Notes under the pieces: model-generated | The model's input: the letters and a program-made list of their open reading frames with translations, nothing else | Told to the model about the DNA's origin: nothing | Databases searched by the model: none | Shown: positions 1 through 6,668 of the stretch, one piece after another | How the letters are laid out: each line of letters starts with the position of its first letter | Numbering within the stretch: position 1 is the stretch's first letter | Origin: Candidatus Zhuqueibacterota bacterium RBG_16_48_16 | GTDB lineage: Bacteria > Zhuqueibacterota > Zhuqueibacteria > Residuimicrobiales > Sediminimicrobiaceae | Direction of reading: 5' to 3' | NCBI GenBank assembly: GCA_001771235.1 | Contig: METF01000041.1 | Span: forward strand, 10,587 to 25,530 | DNA length: 14,944 nt | Position numbers and translations under genes: made by a program

Positions 1-2053
1 GCGTTTGCTCCGTAGCCAGCAAGCCGCTGCGTTTGTCCAATATGAGCTGTTGATGCACGCGGCAGGTGTTTTGCGGTAAAGTACCTTTGACAAAATACTC
101 ATCAAGAACCGTGGGGCAAAAAGGATTGGGGAGCTGACCCGATTGAGCGCAGACCGGGCGTTTGATCACATTCTCCGGCGGAATAAATCCCAGTGGTGAT
201 TGCGCCGGATGAAGCAGCAACATGACATCGCGGAACAGCGGGGCCGCCCCGGTGATGCCGCTGACCTTATACATCGGGCTGCCGTCAAAGTTGCCGACCC
301 ATACCCCCACCGTGTATCCAGTGGTAAATCCGACGGTCCAGTTATCGCGAAAATCCTTGGAGGTGCCCGTTTTGGCGGCACAGGGAAAAGGCAGATTCAG
401 GGCGTTGCCGGTGCCGAATGCCGGCGCCCTCGCCCCGGCATCAGACAGAATATCGGTAATAAGAAACGAAATGCTTTGCGAAAACACCTGTTTTCCGCTG
501 TTCTTGACCAGGATCTCATCGGAAAACAGATAACGCAGGGCGCGGTACGAGCCGCCGTTTGCCAGCGTGGCATAAGCGTTGGTCAGCTCGAGCAGAGTCA
601 CCTCGCCATTGCCTAAAGTCAGGCCGGGGCCGTAAAACACCGCCTCTTTTTGCAGGCTGGCACATCCCAGCTCCAGCAATCGCGACAACAGCAGGTCCAC
701 ACCCAGTCCTTCGACAACCCTCACCGCCGGCACGTTGTAGGAACAGGCGAGCGCCGTGCGCAAGCGAACTGGGCCGTGATAGGTCTCATCGTAATTTTCG
801 ACAAAACCGGCACCCGGTGAAGTGGCATAGGTGTCGATGTCCGCGAGAATCGATGCCGCCGTATAGCCGTTCTCCAAGGCCAGGGCGTAAGTAAACGGCT
901 TCAAAGCGGAGCCGGGTTGACGTTTTGCCCTGATGCCGTCCACCTGTCCGTCATGCCGTTCGTCAAAAAAATCGGCGGAACCGATCCAGGCCAGAACGGA
1001 ATTGTCGTTGTTGTCGAGCACCAGCACGGCGGCGTTGGAGACGTTATTTTTCACCAGACGATCCAGATGGCCGCGCACCAGTAGCTCGACAGTGGACTGT
1101 AGCTTGTCGTCCAGTGTCGTGCGAATTTCCGATGATTGGCTCAAGCGGGGCTGCTGCAAAATCATCCGGCAAAAGTGCGGTGCGCGGAAAGAGCGCTTTG
1201 GCGATTCAAGGCTGAGCGGCGTGGCTTTCGCTTGCCGATGCTGGTCTGCACTTAAAACTCCCCGGGCCATCATCACATCCAAAATATGCTCCTGCCGTCT
1301 TTTCGCCTCCTGGAAATGGCTGTAAGGATTAAACCGCGAAGGTGCCTGTGGCAGCCCGGCCAAAAAGGCGGCTTCTTCGACACTCAAAAAGGCTGCGGAT
1401 TTTTTAAAATAGAGTTCGGACGCAGCCCCAATACCGTAGACCTGGTTGCCGAACGGTATGCGATTCAGATATTGTTCGAGGATTTGCTCCTTGCTCAGCC
1501 ATATTTCCAGCCGTAGAGCCAGCAGGGCTTCCACCGGCTTGAAAAGCCAGTGGCGGGGCAGATTGTAAATGCGGCGCGCCAGTTGCTGGGTGATGGTAGA
1601 CGCTCCGGAAACAACCTCGCCATTCGACAGGTTTTGCCGGATCGCCCGCAGAACGGCCAGGGGATCGACACCCCAATGACGGTAAAATCGCTTATCCTCG
1701 GCGACAATGAAACAGGTGGACACTACCGGCGGAATCGTTGCCAGCGCCGTCCACCGGCTGCGCTGCTCTTCTGCCGACGACACCTCGCGCAAGAGTGTCC
1801 CGTTGCGGTCGAAAATGCGGATGGAGGCAAGATCGTTATGGTCTAATTTTTGAGGATGAACCGGCCAAAGAACGAACCCGGCGCATAAGAAAATCAACAG
1901 GCCCAAGCCGGACAGGGCAGAACCGAGATGGAACACGGATTTAACGGATGAAACGGATAGGACGGATTTCTTTTGCAGGGGATTAACCCTCTTATTTTTG
2001 AGTAAGAATCTGATCTTGAACGAAAAATTATATAACCGATCACAGGTGCTCAA
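1..2053 (-). CDS. pbpC: Penicillin-binding protein 1C (bifunctional transglycosylase/transpeptidase), C-terminus cut by window edge
   Basis: Builds peptidoglycan: an N-terminal glycosyltransferase family 51 domain polymerises lipid II and a C-terminal penicillin-binding domain would crosslink it, anchored on the periplasmic side by one N-terminal membrane segment (LLIFLCAGFVLW). The frame is open without a stop from about 2053 to base 1. Seen in order: the GT51 signature EDKRFYRHWGVDP (about 1664-1703), GASTITQQLAR (about 1565-1597), the transpeptidase serine motif SALK (about 899-912), SYN (about 737-745) and KTGTS (359-373). The short membrane anchor and early GT51 domain fit PbpC better than PBP1A/1B. 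The C-terminal PbpC-specific domain would lie left of the window. The start is uncertain: no ATG exists. A TTG at 2053 has AAAGG nine bases upstream and lies just after the fetB stop, while a GTG at 1936 would exclude a nonamer repeat but has no ribosome site. Same strand and operon as fetAB. Confidence 0.9.
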   Translation of the reverse strand, partial: MSTCDRLYNFSFKIRFLLKNKRVNPLQKKSVLSVSSVKSVFHLGSALSGLGLLIFLCAGFVLWPVHPQKLDHNDLASIRIFDRNGTLLREVSSAEEQRSRWTALATIPPVVSTCFIVAEDKRFYRHWGVDPLAVLRAIRQNLSNGEVVSGASTITQQLARRIYNLPRHWLFKPVEALLALRLEIWLSKEQILEQYLNRIPFGNQVYGIGAASELYFKKSAAFLSVEEAAFLAGLPQAPSRFNPYSHFQEAKRRQEHILDVMMARGVLSADQHRQAKATPLSLESPKRSFRAPHFCRMILQQPRLSQSSEIRTTLDDKLQSTVELLVRGHLDRLVKNNVSNAAVLVLDNNDNSVLAWIGSADFFDERHDGQVDGIRAKRQPGSALKPFTYALALENGYTAASILADIDTYATSPGAGFVENYDETYHGPVRLRTALACSYNVPAVRVVEGLGVDLLLSRLLELGCASLQKEAVFYGPGLTLGNGEVTLLELTNAYATLANGGSYRALRYLFSDEILVKNSGKQVFSQSISFLITDILSDAGARAPAFGTGNALNLPFPCAAKTGTSKDFRDNWTVGFTTGYTVGVWVGNFDGSPMYKVSGITGAAPLFRDVMLLLHPAQSPLGFIPPENVIKRPVCAQSGQLPNPFCPTVLDEYFVKGTLPQNTCRVHQQLILDKRSGLLATEQT
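1934..1967. repeat. Four-copy 9-bp periodic repeat (ACGGAT core) at the pbpC 5' end
   Basis: GGAT occurs at 1937, 1946, 1955 and 1964, exactly nine bases apart, each inside an ACGGAT core with variable trinucleotides between. On the minus strand this reads as ATCCGT repeats. If pbpC starts at the TTG at 2053, the repeat is translated as Ser-Val-x tripeptides just before the membrane anchor; if it starts at GTG 1936, the repeat is leader DNA. It resembles the short periodic repeats found in intergenic regions of some bacterial genomes. Confidence 0.7.
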
Positions 2054-2065
2054 ATTACTCAGCCT

Positions 2066-2863
2066 TTATTGACCTTTCAAACGATCCAGGCGCAGTCTTT
2101 GGCGTTCGTCAAACAGCCGGCGGGAGGCGGAATAGACGGCCGACATGGTGCCGAAACCCGTACCGGCGGCAATCAGAAAGATGATCAGGATTTGATATTT
2201 GACGGCCTCAAACGGCGGACTACCGGCAAGTATCTGGCCGGTCATCATCCCCGGCAGGCTGACCAGTCCGGCCGCCGCCATGGAATTGACGATCGGTATC
2301 ATGCCGCTGCGGATACACTCTTTGCGCACATCGCCGATGGCCTGGTTCCAGCTTTGCCCCAGAATCAGCCGCGCCTCGATGACCGGTTTTTGCTGCCAGG
2401 CGTTGGCCGTCAGCCGCTCCAGTCCCAGCGCAATGCCATTCATGGTGTTGCCCAGCAGCATGCCCAAAAGTGGGATGGCATACTGGGGCAGGTACCAGGG
2501 CCGGTTTTGAATGATCACCGCCAGGGCGATAAGGGTGACAGTAAATGACGAGATGAACATCGATACCGCGCCGATGCCGAATCCCCACACGCCTTTGAAG
2601 CGTCGTTTTTGCCGAGACGTTACTTCCCGTGCGGCAGCGGCCAGCATGACCAGCGCCATCAGCGTCACCCATAGAAAATTGGTGTGGGCGAAAAGCGATT
2701 TTAGAACGATTCCGAGCAGCAAAAGCTGGGAGGTCATCCGCACTCCTGCGACGACGATCTGGCCGGAATTTCCCAGGCGCAGGAGGTAGGACAGCGCGGC
2801 AACGGCCAAAAGCAAGGACGCCGCAACAGCAAGATCGTATGGCGATAAGGATATGACGCCCAT
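2066..2863 (-). CDS. fetB: FetB-like ABC transporter permease (UPF0014 family)
   Basis: Inner-membrane subunit of a two-component ABC transporter of the FetAB/UPF0014 family, whose E. coli member is implicated in iron export and resistance to oxidative stress. The 265-residue protein is nearly all membrane-spanning: hydrophobic stretches near residues 6-27, 34-52, 59-75, 92-115, 120-145, 185-205 and 220-245. The family-typical stretch around PLLGMLLGNTMNGIALGLERL (split here only for description) and the later GMIPIVNSMAAAGLVSLPGM region with the TGQILAG turn are clear. The frame could be opened to 2953, but that adds 30 residues antisense-like in composition and deep inside fetA. ATG at 2863 (or the adjacent ATG at 2866) has GGAG at good spacing and overlaps the fetA stop, implying translational coupling. 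The metal substrate is inferred from family only. Confidence 0.9.
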   Translation of the reverse strand: MGVISLSPYDLAVAASLLLAVAALSYLLRLGNSGQIVVAGVRMTSQLLLLGIVLKSLFAHTNFLWVTLMALVMLAAAAREVTSRQKRRFKGVWGFGIGAVSMFISSFTVTLIALAVIIQNRPWYLPQYAIPLLGMLLGNTMNGIALGLERLTANAWQQKPVIEARLILGQSWNQAIGDVRKECIRSGMIPIVNSMAAAGLVSLPGMMTGQILAGSPPFEAVKYQILIIFLIAAGTGFGTMSAVYSASRRLFDERQRLRLDRLKGQ

Positions 2864-3477
2864 CATCGATCTCCCGGCAAAAGCTGACCGTGGTCGAGAA
2901 AATAGCAGCGACTGGCGACGCGGTGGATTTGATCCGGGTCGTGTGACACCCAAAAGATGGATGCCCGGTGCTCCCGCTTGTAGCGGTCGAACAGCTCTTC
3001 AACCTTGCGTATATTTGTCTTATCCAGGTTTGCCGTCGGCTCATCCAGCAGCAAAACATCGGGTTTGTTGGCCAGCAGCCTGACGATGGCCAGCCGCTGC
3101 TTTTCCCCGCTGGAAAGCCTGCTCACCGACCAATTCAGCACGCTTTCGTCGAAGCCAACCTGTTGCAGCAGCGAGTTGTCCGGCAGACGGAAATGATCCT
3201 TTACCGTATCGCCCCACCAGTGACTCTCGGCGGGCAGCAATCCCACCCGTCGGCGCCATTCCTCCGGGCGTATCCTGGTTGCTTCCACGCCGCCAAAAGA
3301 GACCCGGCCATCGTGGGGGTCCAGATCGGCCAAAGCGCGTAGCATGAGTGATTTGCCGGATCCCGAAGGCCCGCTCAGGCCTAGACATTCGTTTTGATCT
3401 ATGGAAAAATTAAACGGGCCGATGCCGTTGTACACCAGGTTGTTTATGTCCAGTTGAATCACATTCCGTTCTTTCAT
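2863..3477 (-). CDS. fetA: FetA-like ABC transporter ATPase
   Basis: ATP-hydrolysing subunit that would drive the FetB permease. The 204-residue protein has all ABC motifs: Walker A GPSGSGKS (36-43), signature LSSGE (121-125), Walker B VLLLDE (141-146) followed by the D-loop NLD, and the switch histidine H179 in WVSHD. The short length and single domain match FetA/YbbL. Its TGA is embedded in the ATGATG at the fetB start, so the two are coupled. There is no clear Shine-Dalgarno before the ATG at 3477; a candidate promoter (3489-3517) would place the transcript start only a few bases upstream, so a near-leaderless mRNA is possible. An alternative GTG lies five codons downstream. Metal specificity is inferred from the pairing with a UPF0014 permease. 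Confidence 0.9.
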   Translation of the reverse strand: MKERNVIQLDINNLVYNGIGPFNFSIDQNECLGLSGPSGSGKSLMLRALADLDPHDGRVSFGGVEATRIRPEEWRRRVGLLPAESHWWGDTVKDHFRLPDNSLLQQVGFDESVLNWSVSRLSSGEKQRLAIVRLLANKPDVLLLDEPTANLDKTNIRKVEELFDRYKREHRASIFWVSHDPDQIHRVASRCYFLDHGQLLPGDR

Positions 3478-3488
3478 TAGACAAGGCT

Positions 3489-3517
3489 AAAATAACAAGA
3501 AAGTTTTTTTAGAGCAA
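3489..3517 (-). promoter_or_regulatory. Candidate sigma-70-type promoter for fetA-fetB-pbpC
   Basis: On the minus strand TTGCTC (3517-3512) is followed after 17 bases by TATTTT (3494-3489). It matches consensus at three and four of six positions. It lies between the amt terminator and the fetA start, which is where a promoter for this operon is needed. The ATG begins 11 bases after the -10 box, so the untranslated leader would be very short. Confidence 0.35.
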
Positions 3518-3561
3518 GTGGGAAAAAAGAGATTCGGAAAAGAAACTTGTGAAAGAGGAGG

Positions 3562-3607
3562 GAATAAAAAATCCCCCTCCCAAACCTCATATTCATTTGG
3601 GAGGGGG
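3562..3607 (-). terminator. Rho-independent terminator after amt
   Basis: A perfect 12-bp inverted repeat: CCCCCTCCCAAA at 3573-3584 and TTTGGGAGGGGG at 3596-3607, with an 11-base loop. On the minus strand the stem is followed by ATTTTTTATT, the U-tract expected of an intrinsic terminator. It lies about 40 bases after the amt stop codon and separates glnK-amt from fetAB-pbpC. Confidence 0.92.
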
Positions 3608-3646
3608 CTGCCTGGAATAAGCGCGCGCGAGTCGTACTAGCTATTT

Positions 3647-5059
3647 TTATTGCGTTGTAAAGATCTGAAAACCGCTATAAGCTTCCATACCGTGCTCGCC
3701 GATGTCCAGACCTTGTAATTCTTCCTCTGCTGTTACTCTCAAGCCGACAGTGGCTTTGATGATATTAAACAAGATCATTCCTATTCCGAATGACCAAACA
3801 AATGCAACGGCGACACCCAACGCCTGGACACCCAGCAGCTTAAATCCGCCGCCGTAGAAAAAGCCGCCGTCAGCCTGGAACAAGCCAACAGACAGGGTAC
3901 CAAATGCTCCACAGACTCCGTGAACGCTGATAGCTCCAACGGGATCGTCGACTTTTAATTTTCTATCAATAAAGAGCACGCTAAAGACGACCAGACTTCC
4001 TGCCAGGAGGCCGATGATCAAAGCAGCGACGGGAGTGACGCTTGCACACGGCGCTGTAATGGCCACAAGTCCTGCCAACGCACCGTTTAAGGTCATAGAG
4101 GCATCCGGTTTTTTAAACACGGCCCAGGAGGTGAGCAAAGCCGTAATGGCCCCTCCTGCCGCAGCAAGATTGGTGGTTATGGCGATGCGGCCGATGTCGC
4201 CGCCGGCAAAAGTCGTGCTGCCGGGATTAAAGCCGAACCAGCCAAACCAAAGGATGAACACGCCCAGGGCGCCGAGGGCCATATTGTGTCCCGGGATGGC
4301 TTTGGCCTTACCGTCCGGTGTATATTTGCCGATCCGCGGACCCAGAACGACAGCCCCGGCCAGGGCCAGCCAACCACCGATAGAGTGCACAACGGTCGAG
4401 CCTGCAAAGTCGGTGAAGCCCATATTCTCCAGCCAGCCGCCGCCATGAAGGAGCGAACCCCAGGCCCAGGAGCCATAAATCGGGTAGATGATGGCGCAAA
4501 TGAATACACTATAAATCAAGTAACCCACAAACTTTGTTCGCTCAGCCATCGCACCCGATACGATCGTGGCCGATGTTCCGGCAAAGACCGTTTGAAAAAT
4601 GAGAAAGGTCCAATTCCAGTCTGTTCCCAGGGTATTTGTCCCGCGCAAGACAAAATCCGTTGTGCCGAAAAAACCGTTGGTCACGCCGAACATAAGCCCG
4701 AAACCCAGCAGGAAAAAGACAACTGTACCGATGGAAAAATCCATGAGATTTTTCATCATGATGTTTACGGTGTTTTTTGCCCTGGTAAAGCCGCCTTCTA
4801 CCATAGCAAAACCGGCCTGCATAAAGAAGACGAGAAAAGCGGCAATACAAGTCCAAACGATATTCATGGTGTTTTGAAAATCCTCTAACTTTGCTGAAAT
4901 ATCCGGTGTTGCTGCGGCCGGGGCGCTTTCGCTTTCAGCGCTTGCCATTTCGCTACTTTCCGTGCTTGTCGAGGTACTGTCAAGCGCAAATAAGGAATAG
5001 CTAACAGCAATGATGAGAACGACAGCCAAGATTACGGAAATTCTGTTTCGAAAAATCAT
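3647..5059 (-). CDS. amt: Ammonium transporter (Amt/MEP/Rh family) with N-terminal signal sequence
   Basis: Inner-membrane channel for ammonium/ammonia uptake, working as a trimer blocked by GlnK. The 470-residue protein begins with a cleavable-looking signal (MIFRNRIS then a hydrophobic run ending near LFA, residue 25), then a Ser/Thr/Glu/Ala-rich linker (about 27-52), then about eleven membrane helices. Family marks include QAGFAMVEGGFTRAKN, the pore histidines in STVVHSIGG and SVHGVCGAFG, and DDPVGAISVHG. The C-terminal tail EELQGLDIGEHGMEAY is the cytosolic region that contacts GlnK. ATG at 5059 is preferred over 5113 because AGGAG stands eight bases upstream and the signal peptide then starts correctly. 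It is 84 bases downstream of glnK and shares its sigma-54-type promoter; transcription ends at the 3573-3607 terminator. Confidence 0.95.
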   Translation of the reverse strand: MIFRNRISVILAVVLIIAVSYSLFALDSTSTSTESSEMASAESESAPAAATPDISAKLEDFQNTMNIVWTCIAAFLVFFMQAGFAMVEGGFTRAKNTVNIMMKNLMDFSIGTVVFFLLGFGLMFGVTNGFFGTTDFVLRGTNTLGTDWNWTFLIFQTVFAGTSATIVSGAMAERTKFVGYLIYSVFICAIIYPIYGSWAWGSLLHGGGWLENMGFTDFAGSTVVHSIGGWLALAGAVVLGPRIGKYTPDGKAKAIPGHNMALGALGVFILWFGWFGFNPGSTTFAGGDIGRIAITTNLAAAGGAITALLTSWAVFKKPDASMTLNGALAGLVAITAPCASVTPVAALIIGLLAGSLVVFSVLFIDRKLKVDDPVGAISVHGVCGAFGTLSVGLFQADGGFFYGGGFKLLGVQALGVAVAFVWSFGIGMILFNIIKATVGLRVTAEEELQGLDIGEHGMEAYSGFQIFTTQ

Positions 5060-5143
5060 AAACAATGTCTCCTGATTTAATAGTCTGCAATCCATTTTTG
5101 CCGATGGATACACTGGTCACAATCGGACGTGTGCTACGGCCAT

Positions 5144-5485
5144 CTACCCAATCGCGACACCGCCTGTTTCTCCTGTGCGGATGCGGATACACTCCTCTAA
5201 ATTTTGGATGAATATTTTGCCATCTCCGATCTTGCCGGTGCGAGCGCCTTCCACAATGCCTTCGATGGTCGGATCGACATATTCATCGTTCACGGCAATT
5301 TCGAGCCGCACCTTTTTTAAAAGATTGACCTCGATATCGGCGCCGCGATATGTCTCATGAAAACCTTTTTGCTGACCGCAACCAAGTGAATTCGTGACGG
5401 AAACCTTGAAAATTTCCCTTTCGTATAAAGCTTTCTTAACAGCATTGAGCTTTTCCGGTTGGATGTAAGCGATAATGAGCTTCAT
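5144..5485 (-). CDS. glnK: P-II nitrogen regulator (GlnK type), lacking the uridylylated tyrosine
   Basis: Small trimeric sensor of ATP/ADP and 2-oxoglutarate that gates the Amt channel encoded next to it. The 113-residue protein aligns without gaps to enteric P-II at its start: the T-loop region is GQQKGFHETYRGADIEV, and residue 51, the Tyr that GlnD uridylylates in enteric P-II, is Ile here. The B-loop TGKIGDGKIF and C-loop region CIRIRTGE are intact, so nucleotide binding should be kept. ATG at 5485 has the strong ribosome site AGGAGGAGACGA; extending to 5536 would add an unrelated 17-residue leader. It is the first gene of glnK-amt, behind the -24/-12 promoter at 5573-5587. Loss of Tyr51 implies control by ligands alone or another modification. 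Confidence 0.95.
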   Translation of the reverse strand: MKLIIAYIQPEKLNAVKKALYEREIFKVSVTNSLGCGQQKGFHETYRGADIEVNLLKKVRLEIAVNDEYVDPTIEGIVEGARTGKIGDGKIFIQNLEECIRIRTGETGGVAIG

Positions 5486-5572
5486 TCGTCTCCTCCTATT
5501 TATTGACAAAACGACTTTATTGATACATGCGCTCAAGTAATATTGGATAAATCACTATTTGAGGCACGCAGG

Positions 5573-5587
5573 GCAACTACCGTACCA
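5573..5587 (-). promoter_or_regulatory. Sigma-54 (-24/-12) promoter for glnK-amt
   Basis: The minus strand reads TGGTACGGTAGTTGC (5587-5573). Against the RpoN consensus TGGCACG-N4-TTGC there is one mismatch, and the invariant GG and GC are exactly ten bases apart. Transcription would start near 5561, leaving a leader of about 76 bases before the glnK ATG. The position and the regulated genes (P-II and Amt) are the classic setting for nitrogen-controlled sigma-54 promoters. A 7-bp direct repeat GTACCAT (5582-5588 and 5597-5603) overlaps the -24 end. Confidence 0.72.
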
Positions 5588-5684
5588 TAAATTATTGTAC
5601 CATGTAACCTCTCTAAACATAATGGATTGACATCGATTACCCGGTGTGCCCTCTTCAGTATTTTTCCTACAAAAATGTATAGTG

Positions 5685-5709
5685 GTATTCTAATACAGAC
5701 AAAATTGTC
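5685..5709. promoter_or_regulatory. Two adjacent 12-bp dyads, candidate activator site upstream of glnK
   Basis: GTATT-CT-AATAC (5685-5696) and GACAA-AA-TTGTC (5698-5709) are two inverted repeats of identical geometry (5+2+5), one base apart. They lie about 125-150 bp upstream of the start predicted from the -24/-12 promoter, the usual place for an enhancer-binding-protein site. They do not match the enteric NtrC consensus, so the binding protein is unknown. A weak sigma-70-like pair on the minus strand (5697-5702 and 5676-5681, 15-base spacer) overlaps them and is an alternative reading. Confidence 0.4.
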
Positions 5710-5768
5710 CTGAATTGCGGTTTTAGGGCGGACCATTTTTTATGTCGCGGTTTTTCTTGTCATGCAAC

Positions 5769-5801
5769 AAATCCCCGGGATCGTTTCGCCAGGGATTTTT
5801 T
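5769..5801 (+). terminator. Orphan terminator-like hairpin
   Basis: AAATCCC (5769-5775) pairs with GGGATTT (5792-5798) and is followed by further T residues, a six-T tract at 5796-5801. This is terminator-shaped on the plus strand, yet no plus-strand gene lies upstream of it in this divergent region. It would end an unannotated short RNA, or act as a roadblock or attenuator in a long ptsN leader. Confidence 0.45.
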
Positions 5802-5884
5802 ACTTGTGTGTCATGTTTTCTGCAAAGGCAGTGGATTTGGGGAGAGGACGGCATCGCCGGCGTTTATCGATTTGGGGAGACTGT

Positions 5885-5912
5885 TTGACTTGATACAAAA
5901 AAGTAATATTAA
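5885..5912 (+). promoter_or_regulatory. Candidate sigma-70-type promoter for the EIIA gene
   Basis: TTGACT (5885-5890), a 16-base spacer, then TATTAA (5907-5912). The -35 box matches consensus at five of six positions and the -10 box at four. It would give a leader of about 90 bases before the ATG at 6012. Confidence 0.4.
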
Positions 5913-6011
5913 TTTAACGATAATACGAAAATGTAAGGTCAGTTGGGAGAAAAAAGGTTTGCAATGTTACCAATTTCTTTTATATTTGGGCGTTTTAATC
6001 CGGGAGAAAGA

Positions 6012-6482
6012 ATGAAACTTAAGGACTTGCTCACAGAAAAGGTTATTCGTATTCCTCTCGAAAATACGGATAAGAACAAGATTATCGAAGAGCTTGTTGA
6101 CATTCTGGATCGTGCGAAGAAATTAGAGGATCGCAATGCGGTGCTGACCGCGATTCTCGAGCGCGAGCGGGTGATGAGCACCGGCATGGGCGATGGCGTC
6201 GCCATACCGCACGCGAAAACCGATGCGGTGAAAGAGCTGGTGGCCGCATTTGGCATTACCAGTCAGGACGTGGATTTTCAATCAATCGATGAAAAGCCGG
6301 TTCGGCTTATTTTTTTACTCGTCGGGCCGACGGAGCAAACCGGTCCTCATCTCAAAGCGTTGAGCAGAATTTCCCGACTGATGCATAGAGAGGAGTTTAG
6401 AAATCGATTGGCCGGCGCGCGTTCCAGCAGTGAGGTCATTGATATTATCACCTTGGAAGAACAAAAATATTTTGCTTTGTAG
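6012..6482 (+). CDS. ptsN: PTS EIIA type-2 domain protein (PtsN/EIIA-Ntr-like)
   Basis: A stand-alone phosphoryl-acceptor protein of the fructose/mannitol EIIA family. In proteobacteria PtsN takes phosphate from NPr and regulates nitrogen, potassium and envelope functions rather than carrying sugar. The 156-residue protein has the active-site motif GVAIPHAKTDAV with the phosphorylated histidine at residue 67, the helical stretch ENTDKNKIIEELVDIL at the front, and the family's LIFLLVGP strand followed by HLKALSRISRL. ATG at 6012 is chosen over 5943 because GGGAG lies just upstream and the 23 extra residues are not family sequence. It diverges from glnK-amt and ends at the 6524-6550 terminator as a single-gene unit. 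No EIIB/EIIC partner is near, which supports a regulatory role. The exact subtype (PtsN versus sugar EIIA) is inferred. Confidence 0.88.
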   Translation: MKLKDLLTEKVIRIPLENTDKNKIIEELVDILDRAKKLEDRNAVLTAILERERVMSTGMGDGVAIPHAKTDAVKELVAAFGITSQDVDFQSIDEKPVRLIFLLVGPTEQTGPHLKALSRISRLMHREEFRNRLAGARSSSEVIDIITLEEQKYFAL

Positions 6483-6523
6483 CATTTCGGCAATCAATTG
6501 ACATTCTTTATAAAGGCATACAC

Positions 6524-6550
6524 GGGTCTCTGCAAGGAGACCCTTTATTT
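6524..6550 (+). terminator. Rho-independent terminator after ptsN
   Basis: GGGTCTC (6524-6530), a six-base loop, and GAGACCC (6537-6543), followed by TTTATTTTATTT. This is a perfect 7-bp stem with a T-rich tail 40 bases after the EIIA stop. A consensus TTGACA at 6498-6503 lies just before it but has no good -10 partner. An attenuator for hisS is a less likely alternative. Confidence 0.82.
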
Positions 6551-6572
6551 TATTTATCCGTGAAATCGAGCG

Positions 6573-6668
6573 ATGAAAAGAATGGATACGACTTTTGAAA
6601 ACATGCGGGCAAAAGCGGACTTTTTCTGTCCTGGGATTGAATCGAAACCGCAGAAGGCGCGGCCATGA
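6573..6668 (+). CDS. Possible 31-residue leader ORF overlapping the hisS start
   Basis: An ATG at 6573 opens 31 codons (starting MKRMDTTFENMRAK) that stop at TGA 6666-6668, overlapping the hisS ATG in an ATGA arrangement typical of translational coupling. The ribosome site is weak (GAG a few bases upstream). The peptide contains no histidine, so it is not a classical histidine attenuator peptide. hisS itself lacks a strong Shine-Dalgarno, which would fit re-initiation by ribosomes ending this ORF. It could equally be a chance frame. Confidence 0.3.
   Translation: MKRMDTTFENMRAKADFFCPGIESKPQKARP

Larger units (their letters stand above)
5486..6011. other. Divergent intergenic region between glnK and ptsN
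   Basis: This 526-bp stretch holds no convincing gene. Open frames in it (minus 5533-5736; plus 5806 onwards) have no ribosome site or recognisable protein features. It contains the sigma-54-type promoter and dyads for glnK, an orphan terminator-like hairpin at 5769-5801, and a candidate promoter for the EIIA gene at 5885-5912. It is A+T-richer than the flanking genes, as expected of a regulatory region. Confidence 0.6.

Noticed and set aside
200..616. Plus-strand frames opposite pbpC
   Set aside because: The minus strand encodes the continuous pbpC transpeptidase domain here, including KTGTS.
2069..2548. Plus-strand frame of 159 codons opposite fetB
   Set aside because: Antisense to a clear permease; composition is that of a shadow frame.
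2220..3059. Minus-strand frame of 279 codons spanning fetA and fetB in another phase
   Set aside because: Shifted shadow; fetA and fetB frames carry all the motifs and overlap properly.
5533..5736. Minus-strand frame of 67 codons upstream of glnK
   Set aside because: It covers the sigma-54-type promoter and dyads, and has no ribosome site or recognisable features.
6498..6550. Attenuator in the hisS leader (TTGACA followed by a terminator hairpin)
   Set aside because: No acceptable -10 box follows TTGACA, there are no His codons in the leader ORF, and the hairpin sits where the ptsN terminator is expected.
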